From Primula veris (lineage: Eukaryota > Streptophyta > Magnoliopsida > Ericales > Primulaceae), in the NCBI GenBank assembly GCA_963682055.1, contig OY821749.1, positions 17,930,631 to 17,994,630 on the forward strand: a stretch of 64,000 bases of DNA. Direction: 5' to 3'. Each line of letters starts with the position of its first letter. The stretch's first letter is position 1. Both the position numbers and the translations under genes were made by a program. This document shows positions 1 to 13,259 of the stretch, piece after piece. The notes beneath the pieces were generated by a model, which saw only the letters and a list, made by a program, of their open reading frames with translations, was not told where the DNA came from and made no database searches.

Positions 1-340
1 TCAAAGTTTCAGTATTATCAACTATGACGTGTTCTACAAAAATCACACACATAGTTATACTATTTCATATAGCATGCATGTATATTTTTACAACTATCAT
101 TAGTCAGACCAATCCATGATGGCATGCAATTTAAGTTCATAATATTAATAGACATACATCCGCTATTTTAATTGCAAGAAGGATAAAATATTATACCGTA
201 CGCCATGTATTTTGGAAAAGGTCGATTGAACACCAAAAAAAACTTCAGAGTTTGGCCGTATGTTTATAACCCAGTATTCGAGATGCTCTTTGAACAAATA
301 TCATAATCTTCTATTCTGCGCGAGCAAAGTGCCGATAACG

Positions 341-570
341 TGTTGTGTGACATATTAGCTCACATATATATGTATATAGATATAGAGAGAGAATATAGAG
401 AGGGACAACAATAGGGTCTTTATTAATCAGAATGAATGAATACAAGAGGACCCTAACCTTGTTTATATACTAGAGGTTAGGGTTATACAAAATAGAAAGC
501 CCAACTTAGGCCCACTATGAGTAAGGCCCACTATGAGTAAGGCCCAATAGTCCAATAATATCTTACAACA
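341..570 (-). repeat. solo LTR, probably Ty1/copia-type, 230 bp
   Basis: On the minus strand this segment starts TGTTGTAAG and ends CACACAACA, a TGTTGT/ACAACA terminal inverted repeat as in copia-type LTRs. In the same orientation a TATA-like TATATAAAC is followed by AATAAAG in the expected promoter-R-poly(A) order. A 16-bp direct repeat (ggcccactatgagtaa) lies inside. No gag or pol is adjacent. The flanking bases (taacg and gtttt) do not form a target duplication, so it may be a recombination product. Confidence 0.55.
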
Positions 571-2798
571 GTTTTCAAATTCAAACTAATTTTTTTAATT
601 GTTTTTTTAAATCAAAAGACAATAAAACTTAAAATAATATAAATAAATTAAATGAGGATTTAAAAAAAAAAATATAGAGAAAAAAGATAGCTTCATATAG
701 AATCAAACAAACAAATGGAAAACCAATAACAATAATAACAAATTAAAAAATAAAGGAGCATTGTGTAGCAACAATGATATCAATTAAAGCATTATAGACC
801 ACCATATATTATTAGATAAGTAGAAATACGAAGAAGTACATAGCAACACAAAGCATCAATGTGGTAAAATATATAGCATCATGAAGCATAAACTATACAA
901 ACCCAGAATAATATAAATAACGATGAATAATAAACTATAAAAAAAAAAAAAGATCTAGAGAGCATTTGATAGCATCAAACATCAAATTAAAAAATTAACT
1001 TTGATAAAACTGGAAAAAAAAACATATAACAAAAAGGTTAGAAATATAGAACACCAAAAATGGTTTATAGAAAAACAAATATCACAGTGAAAAATTATAC
1101 TCCTAATATACTTGCAAAGTGTAAAAAAAAACTTTGATCAAAATAATTAGAAAGAATAAAAACATAACAGAAAAAACGGAAAAACCTAAATAAGAATATA
1201 AAAAAAGGTAAAGTATTGATTAATGATGAAGAAAAAAATAGAAATAATGAAAGAACTCAAATTAGAAGTAAAAATAAATGAAATCCATTAATATGAATGA
1301 AGTAGAAGTAGATAGAGATAAAAGAATGGGAGAGATGAATAATATGTATATGTATGTATACACTGGGAGAGAAAAATAAGGTGAGTTTAGTTAATAGTTT
1401 TGCTATAATAATTTAAAAATGTACGTGGGGTTATTTTCGATGCTATGTATTAAATTTTAATAAAGATTTTTATCATGTTTTTTTATAAATAAGTTTATAG
1501 TAGTGTACTAAGAGCAAGCATTGTAGTTTTCTCAAACTATATTTTTACTTAATTTTTGAAGAATTTCATCAAAAAATGTTTAATTTTCTTTCACAACAGA
1601 TTCATTATATATTTACTCAAATTATAAAAAACCAAATTGTTCCTCATATACGAGGATCCAAATTATTTACTTATATTTTATCTCACATCTAAATTTTTCA
1701 CTTTCAACTTACATGTATTTATAATAAATAACAAAATTAAAATAAAATATTAATATAGTATAAAAGTAATAGAAGTAACTTATACAAATGTCATGTTTTT
1801 TTTTTTTTCGAAATTATAAAAAGGAATCGATGAATTTGAAGTCAAAACTCAAAAAGCATCTCTCTCTCTCTCACCCTGTTTCTTGATTTCTCCGTCCCCC
1901 CTTCTTAATTATTCGTCAATTGACATACGTGGGTTTTGCTTATTTATATATAGTCTTCATCTAAACCTAAAAACCCATCTCTCTTTCATAACTTTTCTTT
2001 ATACCATTTTAACTTATGTTTTACCAATCTTTTTCTCTACTTATTTACCTATCAATTTCATTTGGATAAATTATATGTATCACTTCAACTTTTAAAATTG
2101 GGGATTTAAATAAATTAGTTTGGATGAAGCTTATATGAAAATAAGCTGTTTTTTGAGACAAAAATTGAAGCTTTACATGAAATAAGCTGTTTATTTAGAA
2201 TAGTGTTATTAGACCAAAAATATTTTTGATCCCCAGATAAAAATATATTTTGTCCAATAGGCTTAAAGTTTTTGTAAAAAATGAATGTAGAATAACTTGC
2301 TATTGATTTGGACTGAATTATGTAAATTGTAAATTATTTTGTACTTTGTTGCTGACGTGATCAGGGGAGAGGTACCACCCGTGGACAAATCGTTGTTGGG
2401 TAAAGCGGTTTGCTGATGTGGCAACGACAGCTGGAGCGTTTCGTCCCTAATTTTTAGTAAATACATACGTTCATATACCATTAAACATAATTTAGTGTAC
2501 CAATTAAAGTCGATGGTAGTACAAGAAATCAGATTTATTTGCTAAAATCAATACACCAAATCAAGGATTGGAAAACCCAATACACTAAATCTAAGGTATT
2601 TGATAAACTCATTAAGCTAAATGGAGATTTTGAATTATGATTACACTTAAATCAAAGTTTTATATAAATACCGGGCACGTGTAATTTCTCGTCTATTTTT
2701 GATGAAAAAACTTAATTTGCCTTTGCTAAATTCAAAAGAAATCATACTTAATAAATAAAAAAGTACTTGTTTGTATTTAATTGTTCATTATAAAATTA
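571..2798. other. AT-rich intergenic stretch, no gene seen
   Basis: Very A/T-rich DNA with long A and T runs, a short CT microsatellite near 1859-1876, and no open frame with coding character. The 70-residue open frame near 1.9 kb has no recognisable domain. The segment at about 2.34-2.46 kb is less AT-rich than its surroundings and may be a small repeat remnant, but I could not find its ends. Confidence 0.5.
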
Positions 2799-2957
2799 CG
2801 TGTAATTTTGATCGGACAAATTTTTGTATTAAAATTGTCGGAATGAAATTTTTTAAAAGTTGATCATATAATTCAAATGTTAAATTTTATTATTAGATTT
2901 AAAAAAAATTCATTTCGATAATTTTGACACAAATTATAAATAGATCAAAATTGCACC
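2799..2957. repeat. short inverted-repeat element (MITE-like), copy 1
   Basis: The segment folds on itself. GTGTAATTTTGATC at the left matches GTGCAATTTTGATC read from the right on the other strand, and inner arms around AAAATTGTCGGAATGAA and TTCATTTCGATAATTTT also pair. A second copy of the same design lies at 56912-57069, which supports a mobile family rather than a chance palindrome. No clear target duplication was found. Confidence 0.5.
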
Positions 2958-2972
2958 TAGTTTCGTAACGCG

Positions 2973-3025
<53 letters not shown>
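2973..3025. repeat. poly(A) tract of 53 bases
   Basis: An uninterrupted run of 53 A on the plus strand, about 265 bp upstream of the LOG start codon and just right of the inverted-repeat element at 2799-2957. It could be a retroposition tail or simple slippage. The open frame rich in phenylalanine on the other strand is an artefact of it. Confidence 0.95.
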
Positions 3026-3028
<3 letters not shown>

Positions 3029-3289
3029 TAAGCAGACGTCTGATCAGAAAAGGAAGTAAGGAGCGGGCTTCGTGTGTGCTCCCCATCATTGTATATTACT
3101 AATATATTAGCCCCCACATATTTATTATTACTTGATTTATTTTCATCATTATTTAGACCAACACCACCTAGATATTCTCTTTTGTATTTACGTCTCTATT
3201 GTTTTTTTATTTATTTATCCTTATTGACCCAAGTTTTAAAAAGAGTTCATCTTTTCGTTTATAAAATAGTAGATAATTCTTTGTTAATA

Positions 3290-6246
3290 ATGGATGGTAA
3301 TGTAATGAGCAAATTCAAGAGGGTTTGTGTGTTTTGTGGGAGTAATTCTGGGCACAGACAAGTCTTCAGTGATGCTGCTATGGAATTGGGCAATGAATTG
3401 GTAATACTAGTATAATTTACTGTTTTATTATTTCTTGGAAATTTTGTAATTTTTTAACAGACCTTTAACCACTTATTTTTAGTTTCTATCAAATGACTTT
3501 TTTTCTTTTTCTTTTTTTGGCTGATGCAATTGTATTTCATTTGGGTTTATTTATTTAAGCTAATTACTTATTCCTGTATATACGTGAAAAAAGAATAGTT
3601 TTTTCACTTAGTTATTTACTTCTTCATTAATGATTTGTTCCTTACCTGGTTTTGTTGGTACATACCATTTTATTTTGAGTTGGTCATATAATGCAACTTT
3701 TGTATTCTTTTTCTATACATTTTATTTTTAATTGTGAAACTATTTAGTTCGTTGACATTGCTTTGGACTTGGTTATGATGGTTCTATTAAATGACTTTTT
3801 TTTTTGGCTGATGCAGTTGTATTTCATTTGGGTTTATTTATGCAAGTTGATTACTCTTATTATATTCTTATCCCTGTATATACGTGAAAAACAAAGCAGT
3901 TTTTTCACTTAGATATTTACTTCTTGATTAATGCTTTTTTCCTAACTTGGGTTGGTCTTAGCATGCAACTTTTGTAATATTCTTTTTCTTTTTCTTACTT
4001 GTTAATTTTAATTGTGAAACTATTCAGTTCTTTGACATTGATTTGATTTTGGACTAGGTTATGATGGTTCTCATTTCTGCTTTTTATATCATGAATGGTT
4101 TTATTTCTCATAGAGATGTATTGTCCTGTTCCATTCTAATGTTGCGTGGTAATGAAATCTGATGATAGAAATGGAATTTTAGGTGAATAGAAAATTAGAT
4201 TTGGTGTATGGTGGAGGAAGTGTTGGGCTCATGGGTTTGATTTCCCAAAGAGTATATGATGGGGGTTGCCATGTTCTTGGGTGAGTTTGACAATTTTAAA
4301 TATTTTAATATCTACAAAAGATAAGATTACCTCTGTAATCAACCAAAAGTTGTTGCCGTCTTTAACTTTTGAATTCTGTAACTTGCAGGGTCATTCCGAA
4401 TGCCCTTGTGCCTCTCGAGGTATTCATTAATCTTTGTTGTGTGTAATTTCTTCTGTTATAAGGCTTGGGTTATATTGTAGTGTTTAGTCAAGCTACGATC
4501 CGGAAATTGCTCAAACACTGTGAATGTATTAGGTTTGGCATACTACTTTTCTGAGAAATGAAATGACTGATTAATACAGTTGTCACTATTTGCTTGTTGC
4601 TTATATTTTCGATTCACAGTTTTGATTAACTACTTAACCGCATGTGTCCTCTGTTCTGTATCTTTTTGAGTTGCTTCTTGTTTTCTTTTCAATTAAGGTT
4701 AATGTGCCCTTACAGAGAAAATGAGCAACCACTCTAATTAACAATAATTGAAAAACAAAATTGAGAGAGATGTAAGGAAGAGGGTATGAATATATTGGAG
4801 TTCCGAGTTCCTAGTCTGAAACACATTTTGTACTTCTGATTGATTTGTGTTGCCTCGTTAGTTTTCGCTTATTGACGAACACGTAGTAACTTTCACATGA
4901 AATTACCCCCATTTGCACACATCACTTGTCATCTCATTTTGGACTTTCTTGTAAAAATACAAAAAAAAAAAAAATTATGTGGTAGATATCTGGTGAAGCT
5001 GTTGGAGAAGTTAGAGTTGTTTCTGATATGCACGAGCGTAAAGCTTTGATGGCAAGGGAGGCTGATGCTTTCATTGCCCTTCCTGGTATTTACCTATAAA
5101 GTATAAGTTATCTCCTTTTTCCGTATAGCAATGTGATTTTATTCATGAGTTTATGTTCATTTTAGGTGGATATGGAACCATGGAGGAGGTTCTGGAGATG
5201 ATAACTTGGGCCCAACTTGGAATTCATAAAAAGCCGGTGACTTGCTTAATTAACTCCAAAAGATTATGCGTTTCATTAGTTTTTTATGTAAGTCTAAATA
5301 ATTCGATGTTTTCAACTTAGGTTGGTCTACTAAATGTTGATGGTTACTACGACTCTCTTCTCGCATTGTTTGATAATGGTGTTAAAGAAGGTTTCATTAA
5401 ACCGAGGGCTCGGGATATAGTCTTATCTGCTCCAACTACCAAAGAGCTTCTTAATAAAATGGAGGTAACAGATCCATTTTTGTTAGATTTATAATTCCAC
5501 TGTTTTCCTCATCCTTGTTTTAGAAATTTTACTTTTTGTTATTGCAGTCATCAAATTATGGTTGACTAAAATTTCAAAAACAGAATTTGAGATGCCAGAA
5601 CGTGTGCTTATTTTTATGGATATATGTACTCAATTTCTTGTGATAGATTTCCAAGAATTTGTACTTGCCGACTTGCCATTTGCAAGACAATTTCTTAAGC
5701 ACCAGATCATGTTTTGTTTGGAGTTTGAATGATGAAAGTGATTGATCTCCGTTTGCTTCTTTGTTAAAAAAATTATTATTAGAGAATTTATACTTTTTTG
5801 GTCACATGGGTCTTTGGATAAAAGTAATGTCATCCTTTCTACAAAATTATACAAGTAGTTGAGGAAATCTTTTACTCCTTCGTGATCAATTAGAACTTCT
5901 GTATTTTCATATACAGATTCCATGTTAGGTGCTGGAACTTCAAGCTTAAAATGAGTGAATTACACCTTCCCTGCAAATCTACCAGATTTACAAAAAAAAA
6001 TTGTAACATTAGTGTTAAATGGAAATCAGACGTCAAATCACAAAATAGCACACCAACCTATAGCATAGTATGCAATTTCATGTTATGGATTTGTTGAGAG
6101 TCAAAAAGATTGATACAATTTCAAATGTTATATTGAGATATTATTCGTCAATATTTTTGCAGCAATATACTCCTTCACATGATCATGTTGCCCCTCATGA
6201 AAGCTGGCAGAGGAAACACCTGGTTAATCACTCAAGGGACCAATAG
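3290..6246 (+). CDS. LOG: cytokinin riboside 5'-monophosphate phosphoribohydrolase (LONELY GUY family)
   Basis: LOG enzymes release active free-base cytokinin directly from the nucleotide, in the cytosol and nucleus. Coding exons: 3290-3400, 4183-4280, 4389-4419, 4986-5085, 5166-5236, 5321-5464 and 6163-6246. Together they give 639 nt and 212 residues, the usual LOG length, and all introns are GT-AG. The signature PGGYGTMEE lies at about residues 113-121, and MHERKALM at about 95-102 supplies the conserved Arg98-Lys99. Arg98 and Glu121 are the catalytic residues of the family. The N-terminus has the usual [12 protein letters not shown] fold start. The ATG at 3290 was chosen because [12 protein letters not shown] follows at normal spacing and nothing conserved lies upstream. 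Intron 1 (3401-4182) holds a 300-bp tandem duplication. The paralogue number cannot be assigned. Confidence 0.95.
3484..4075 (+). repeat. tandem duplication of about 300 bp inside LOG intron 1
   Basis: Two direct copies, about 3484-3785 and 3786-4075, share many blocks in the same order: TGGCTGATGCA, TTGTATTTCATTTGGG, CTGTATATACGTGAAAAA, TTTTTTCACTTAG, ATGCAACTTTTGTA and GGTTATGATGGTTCT. The copies have diverged by substitutions and small indels, so the duplication is not recent. Confidence 0.8.
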
Positions 6247-7994
6247 CGAAAGTAAATTATCATCATAAACATTGTTTGATGGGTTTGGTTTAGGTCCATT
6301 ATCTCTTCTCATCTGTTCCTGATTTGATTATGTTAGTATGAGTTTGTTTTTGACAATTTTGTTCAACTGGGGCCATTTAGTTGAGTTCCAATATATTTTC
6401 ATACCAATTCATTGTGATTTGAATTTAGACAAGTGTACTGCTAATACCTGTATTGCTGTTTTATAACAGACTGGGTTGTTGTGGACCTTTCAGCTCTGTT
6501 AGCGCTTTTGAAAGCACAAATATGGCTTGTAAAACCTTTCCAAAAAAAAGTTGTAATAAGTTTGATCTTATACCTAGTCTCTTAGGGTAAAAAGATTGAA
6601 TCTTGTATTGTAACTTAGGATGGATCTTAAAATATGGAATATGTTGGTAACTTTGTGGAATCACTTTCTTTCGGAATGATATTTTCTTGTTAGATGTTTA
6701 ATCGAGCATAGTTCGTTATAATATTGTTCCCATTGCACATTAGAGTGTCATGTCAAAATATAGTATACACTGATTCGGATGTATGGAGTGTGAGGGCTGT
6801 GGAAATTAAGCTATACCTGCACTTTTGCTTTATTTATCTTTCACAAAAATTTGATATTTACTTTTCTTAAAGGCAATTGAAACCCCTCAATTATGAGAAG
6901 AACCTCATATTACTTTGATGTTGACGTGTTTCTGTGCTCTAATTGGACCATTCCTAAATTGAACTCCTATTTCTCTTATTTATTATGAAGGAGGGGAATG
7001 AAACACTTGTATGTATTCCAGTTCAATAGTCTCCAAATCGGTGTGTATAAATACCGTTTGGGATTGCACATTCATGATTTTGCTTCAAATTATAATTGCT
7101 ACATCATGTACAATCTGAACTTATATTGGGGCAATGAGAGAATGACCAACAAGATATTGTCATCGAAGTTTTTAATACAAATTTCTCCAAACTTAAAAGC
7201 GTTGATCTGCTCGCCGTGAAAATCTCAATACTTTATTCGGATGATTTGATGTTGGTTAAAAACCATTTACCTAATTAAACAAAATTTGGTACTTTGTTAT
7301 CTAGTTAACTTGTAAACATTATTGGGATGGTTTGATGTTGGTTAAAAACCATTTACCTAATTAAACAAAATTTGGTACTTTGTTATCTAGTTAACTTGTA
7401 AACATGATATCCTCGGATGGCGAGTATACTTGCAAAATTTTGAAAGCAAAAAGTCTTCAATCTAACCCACAGTAGTTAAGTACATTAGACGGTGAACTTT
7501 TAATTTAGATTGCGTAATTCCTCGGATAAGGTGTATACAATAGTTACAGAATTTGTTAGTAAATAACTTACAGCGACTTGCAATCAGATCTGGTAAGAAA
7601 AATGATTTACTATATCAGAAGTGAGCATGTGGATTAAGAACCAAGAATTCATGAATGGTCAACTTCTAGAAACAATATCCCGTCGCCAAGTCTGTATAGC
7701 CTGTCCATTTTCTATTTTTCTAGAAAAGTTGGAGTAACCATTTGGAACTAGCTAGTTCGTTTGATTCTCTACAGACTAAATATTCGGATACCGAGCTACC
7801 ACCCATCTGGGGCAATTATTAGGATTGAAGTTTGCATATAATAGCCATCGAGTATTTTTGTAATTTTAGCCGCAGCATTAAAGCTGGGATTGCATCTAGA
7901 AACCTTATCTGTTTATACCGTTACCAACTTGAGAGTATCTAATAAACAGTTTGCAGTGACGTAACCAAGATCCATAAATGGGAGGGGACGTTTC
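6247..7994. other. intergenic region after LOG, with an 86-bp tandem duplication
   Basis: This region holds the LOG 3' untranslated region and then AT-rich DNA without a supported gene. The open frame at 6998-7219 lacks any recognisable domain. The only structure seen is the direct repeat at about 7233-7405, described separately. Confidence 0.5.
7233..7405 (+). repeat. tandem duplication, 86-bp period
   Basis: TTTGATGTTGGTTAAAAACC occurs at 7245 and again at 7331. The copies are nearly identical through TTATCTAGTTAACTTGTAAACAT, with differences only at the left edge (attcggatga against attgggatgg). Near-identity suggests a recent local duplication. Confidence 0.9.
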
Positions 7995-8624
7995 CAGGGC
8001 CGGCCTGAGTTTTTTCATGCCAGGGCTAAAATCAAAATTGTGCCCAACATATTCAAGAATAGAAGTGTATTTCATATGAAAAAAGTAAGCACAAACGACC
8101 GTCATTTAATCAAAGTACTAAAACTGGCTCAATACTTTCACCATCTAAATTCCATGTCAGACTTTCTCACGCCGAATTCGTTCTTCGCTGGACCGACTTA
8201 TCCATCAAGCCTTTCATTGATCGGGTCAACAAATTTTCAGCTTTCTTTTTATTTCTTTCACCGCTGCCAGATAACTATTTTCTAGGAAACCTGGTTCTTT
8301 AAATACTTATATAGTCAAACTAGACGGCAAGGCACAAAAGTGTCCAGAGGTAACTAGAGTTTAATGTGCAGAGGTAATTTATTTTCTAATTATGTCTATG
8401 ATAATTTATTTTTTTATATTAGAAATGCACACATGGACTATATTTAATTGGGCCTTTTTGTTGAAGCCTAAACTCAACAGGTCCACTAACTTATATTTTT
8501 TCGTAGCCATATACAAAATACAAACATACATTTGCATATATAATAGCAGTACTAAATTTAGTGCTCCTTTGATTTTGTGACCTGGGGTAGTTGCCCTCAC
8601 TGCCCCTAGGCATGGCCGCCTCTG
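7995..8624. mobile_element. probable non-autonomous hAT-type element, about 630 bp
   Basis: The left end reads CAGGGCCGGCCTGAG. The right end, read on the other strand, is CAGAGGCGGCCATGCC, which resembles short hAT terminal inverted repeats. No transposase is visible. A clean 8-bp target duplication is missing: the flanks share only a shifted cgttt-c motif (cgtttcca/cgttttca). The call rests on the ends and on similar, better supported elements elsewhere in the window. Confidence 0.35.
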
Positions 8625-9790
8625 CGTTTTCATATAATTTTTTTCAATTTTTCTTGTAAAATGGTGTGGGTGGAAGAGGATTAATTTTGATCAAAATAAA
8701 TAAAAATAATTACTTTTTAATCATTTTTTTCCTGAGGTGGGGGAAAAGCGTAACCGACTGACTCGACCCAGTTTCTTCCATGACCATTTGTAAGCAAATA
8801 AAAAAGGTAGGAATAAAATATCAATTTAATATTTCATATTGTGCTGCTGGCCTACCGAGCACCGAATGTACTAAGCATGCTGTTTGGGCACCACAGAAAG
8901 CATAGTAATACAATAATTCTTGTCTTTACATATGTAGTGGATATACTAATTAGTAGATAGTCGTGTCGATAACGTTGAATGAATAAAGGTGCATTGAGTA
9001 TACAATTTGGTTTAACCTCGTTGACTAGATAGTAAGTATCATAATGGCTCCTAAATATTAATACTTCGATGCAAGATCTGACCAGTCTTTAAAGAAATAA
9101 AATTTCGTACCAAGAGAAGGTTGAAAATTGTAACTTCAATCCCAATGCAAAAGTAATGTGTTGTCCTAGTTACGCCGTGTTTAATGAGTACTAGTAACAT
9201 AACGTATAATCTCTACAAAGCCTTTTTTTTGGGTTCATTTAATAAAAGATCTTATGATGATGTATAAATTAATCTTCAAATTTCTAGCCATGGTTAATAT
9301 AACAAGTTGGACCTAAAGCAGATTGGGCCTCTTGATAACCAATTCAAAATTCATTCTTGTAACCGATGTTATTAGATCATCTGTATCTATTATATCAAAA
9401 AATATATATTTTTTAAAATTTGACTATTATAGTATAAAAAGTGATATATATCAGGAACCATATGAGTAATCTATATGAATTTTTTGGTTAATATAATAGT
9501 AATAAACTATTATTTGGTCCATATTTTTATGTTTGAAAAATTGTTATGATTATTAAAGAATAATAAACAAATAAAAATAAATAATGTAGGTTTATTATAA
9601 AAAAAATTGGTTAGTTAAAAAATATAAAATATGTTAAATTTAATAAAATAATTAAGAATTCACTTTAATTAGTACATCAATTTAATCCAAGAAAATAGCC
9701 TCAATCACAAGCATAAACAAACAAAGGAAAGGGAAACAAACAGTAGCACCAAGTTTGTGTACCCAAGCTCTCTTTCTTTGTTCACACCAA
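8625..9790. other. intergenic and upstream region of the glycosyltransferase gene
   Basis: AT-rich DNA with no supported gene. The last few hundred bases must hold the promoter of the GT4 gene that starts at 9791, but I could not single out a convincing TATA box. Confidence 0.45.
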
Positions 9791-12477
9791 ATGGCATTTA
9801 ACAATAGAAAGAAGCCTAAGAAGCCTGTGTTCTCAATCCATTCATACATATCCACCACCCTCTTTATCATCGTTCTCTTTACGATACCCACCTTCCTTCT
9901 TTTACGCACCCCCGCCACCTCAGTATGTGCTTCTATCTCCACCCAAGTTGACGCAGTATGGTCTGGCGACCTCAGAGCCGCCCAGTTTTCATGGAACCGC
10001 CTCTTGTTCTCTAAAACCAACCCCCCTTGTGCCAAGCTCAGGATCGCAGCCTTTTCTAGAAACTGGCCTGTTGGGTCCGTACCTGGCGGCATGGAGCGTC
10101 ATGCTTTCACACTCTATAACGCCCTGGCCCGTCGAGGCCACACCGTCCATGTTTACACATCACCAGTTGACGAAAAGAAGAAAGATTCGGCTTGGGACCA
10201 GGGCCAAACCGCGTCTTCGCCTACTATCCACTTCCACGAGGGCCAACCAGGAAAGTGGCAGCCTAAAAAAGCGTGGGACTTGTTTGAGAAGGAAAATAGT
10301 TCTGTTCCGTTCGATGTGGTCCATTCGGAGAGCGTGGCCCTCCCTTTTTGGTTGGCGGAGAAGGTAGGTGTTACAATAAAATGTCACTAAGTGTCGTTAA
10401 ATTTAACAGCAGTAAGTTACAGTTCTTTTCCTAAATTTGAAGACACTCAACTTATGATTAGAACAACAACAAAATGTCTCATGACATCTTTCTTTGTTGA
10501 GCGTGCTACCATTTCATCTTCCAATTTATTAAGCTCTTTGGAAGAACCCGGATGTATTATTTATTATCTTCATCAGGTACCAAACCTTGCAGTTTCGTGG
10601 CAAGGGATAGCGCTGGAGAGTATGCAGTCGTTGATTTATCAGGACTTGATTCGTCCGTCTAATGAGCCGATGACGCCGGGATTTAACCGGAGCCTGTACG
10701 GGGTAATTCCCAAGGTATTGAATGAGATTAGATTCTTCAAGAAATACCAACATCATGTTGCTACAGGTGATAGTTGTGGGGAAATGTTGAGGGATGTTTA
10801 CCAAGTTCCTAATAGAAGGGTTCATGTCATCTTGAATGGTGTCAATGAGGAAGATTTCAGAGAAGATTCAAAGTTAGGCCTTGAATTTAGGTTGGTGACT
10901 TCTTCATATATATCTATTTAATTTTGCTAGTGAACTGCCCATTATAATAGATTGCAACTTACCATTGTGATTCCGAATCGATAATCTACATCGAATTTCT
11001 GCTTATAGAATTTACCTGACTTTTTTATAAACATTCGTGAATTTGACAATTTCTTTCAAAGCTAAGTCTCTCAGGAGTCAGGATTACTAAATGTCATTAA
11101 AAACCTGGCATTATGTCAAAGCAAATTTCATAATAAATCAATGGATTTGAACCTTGCATACAAGAGAAGTATATGAAGAACATTGATGTAAGACGAATAT
11201 TATCTTGAATGGTTTTCTGTTTCTTTAATTTGGAGTTTAGCATGTTCATGTGTTCCTTAATTTGGAATCATTAACACAGGCAAAGTGTCGGAGTCCCCAA
11301 TACTGCAGAAGTTGTTTTTGGCATTGCTGGTCGACTAGTGAGAGACAAAGGCCACCCGATACTTTATGAAGCTTTTTCTATCATCAAAGACAAGTACCCA
11401 AACGTCTACTTGATCGTAGTTGGCACTGGACCATGGCAACAACGTTACAAGGAATTGGGCCCTCAAGTTATAGCTTTAGGCTCGATGAACCCATCTCAAC
11501 TACGGGTGTTCTACAATGCAATCGACATATTTGTGAGCCCAACGCTGAGGCCGCAAGGCGTTGATCAAACTCTCATGGAGGCCATGATGATCGGAAAACC
11601 AATCATGGCTTCGCGGTTTCCAAGTATTAAAGGTACACAAATATACTTTTTATATTAACATGCTTGCAAGGTTGCATACTTTAAGCACATATAGGCTGGA
11701 TTGTAATTTTTAGTTTCAGAAAAAGGCTAGGTTCTACTAAAACTTCTGAGATTTGTGCTCAGCTTGAAATCTGATGAATCAACTATGGTACAGCTTGAAG
11801 CAAAAGTTAAATTAGCTTTAAGCTAAGATGTAACCAGACCAGATCCATTTAGTAGTCTTTTTCTTTGTTGAGCTTGCATTAGTCTTTAAACTATATATCT
11901 TATAGGACTAACTACTTTTGTTATGTTTGGTAACCTGCGATCTTGATATGCGTATAAAAATTTCTAAAACATGGGAGTAGTTTATTAGGAAACAATGATA
12001 TACTAGTTGGACAGGACTAGTAATGCATTCGCTGTGCTTGAGTACTTGAGTGCCTTTGCACTAGGTAACACCAAAGATTACCGACCAAAACTTTGACATG
12101 ATGTCTTGAATTCAGGTTTCCTTTATTAGGAAACAATGTGACTTGTGCCATTTCCTTCTTGCTCTTTCAAGTCACAAACTACATAAAATCCAACTATCAA
12201 TTGAAACTCCTGTTTGCTTATTCATTTCCATTTTGCTTATTCACTTGAAGGTACAATTGTTGTTGATGATGAGTTCGGCTTCTTATTTGCGCCAAATGTG
12301 GAGTCATTAGTAGAGACGTTAGAAGTGGTGGCTGTTGAGGGTTCGAAGAGACTGAGGCAAAGAGGGAAGGCATGTCAAGTCTATGCAAACTCCATGTTTG
12401 CTGCAACTAAAATGGCTTTAGCTTATGAGAGGCTTTTTCTTTGTATCAAAAACGAAACTCACTGTACTTACCCATAG
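9791..12477 (+). CDS. GT4-family glycosyltransferase, type II membrane protein
   Basis: Coding exons 9791-10363, 10577-10890, 11280-11632 and 12251-12477 join in frame to 488 residues. A basic cytoplasmic tail (NNRKKPKKP) precedes one membrane segment at about residues 20-38, as in Golgi type II enzymes. The N-terminal domain has the GGMERHAFTLYNAL loop (about 99-112) that binds the acceptor side in GT4 proteins. The C-terminal nucleotide-sugar domain starts near FGIAGRLVRDKG (about 309). The usual E-x7-E motif appears as Gln388-x7-Glu396 within QGVDQTLMEAM. I believe this Gln is normal in the plant clade that includes Arabidopsis At3g10630 and At4g19460. Substrate and acceptor are unknown. 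The ATG at 9791 is the first in frame; the frame upstream opens only with a TTG. Confidence 0.9.
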
Positions 12478-13259
12478 TTTATTTTATTTATACAAACAAT
12501 CTAATACTTACTTCCGGATTTGATACAATAAGTAATTTCATAGTAAACATCTCATGACTTCTCATTATCGAAACGCCAATATTAGTTCACAGATGTTTAG
12601 AATGACAGTCAATTGTTATATTGCGTATTGTCTACCAAAATATATGATCATTTATCATCTTAGCTATTTTTTGATAATACTTTTATTTGGGAAATCATTC
12701 CCTTTTTTCGGGTGTTTTAAAAAGCGTGCTTTAAAGCGCTAAAAACTCGATAAAACTCTTTGTTAAAATAATTTGTCTACGTTTTTTGGCTGATAAAGCG
12801 CTCTTAGTGCGCTTTTATCACCCTTTTTTTTGCGCTTTTATCAACTTTTTTGCACTTCTTTTAGGACTTTTAATTTGTTTTTTTTATTATTTGTCCAAAA
12901 AACTACGAAAACAACATTGATTTACGGTTAGCATTTTCACGAAAAACATAATTACTAACAAATTCTACCACATGTCTTGGTGATACTTAATCGCTCATTT
13001 TGACAAAATATAACATTTGAAAATTTTAAGTACTAAAAGACATAAATCCGTATTTTTTTTTGCAATTTATAAAATATTTCAATTTTTTTATATAGAAAAT
13101 CGTTAAATGATGTTTTCAAAATATACATTAAACATGTATATTTTTTAGATATTTCTAACATGTATATTTTAATAGTATAAAAAAAATACGTTTTATGCTT
13201 CAAAGCTAAGCTTCACAATAATTGTGTCAAATTTTTATTGTTAAATAGTGACACATATG
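12478..13259. other. AT-rich intergenic stretch
   Basis: No coding signal. A segment near 12725-12850 has repeated AAAGCGCT/GCGCTTTTATC motifs in both orientations (weak inverted repeats around aaagcgctaaaaac and gataaagcgctc), perhaps a small decayed element. I could not define its ends. Confidence 0.4.

Noticed and set aside
341..570. Full-length retrotransposon starting at the left LTR
   Set aside because: No primer site, gag, pol or second LTR follows, and the flanks do not form a target duplication.
2899..3117. Minus-strand open frame with a long Phe stretch
   Set aside because: It is created by the 53-A tract.
3074..3289. Upstream in-frame extension of the LOG N-terminus
   Set aside because: The extra residues are hydrophobic and unlike any LOG protein; the ATG at 3290 gives the normal length.
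9682..10092. Minus-strand 136-codon frame opposite the first GT4 exon
   Set aside because: It overlaps a well-supported exon in antisense and shows no domain.
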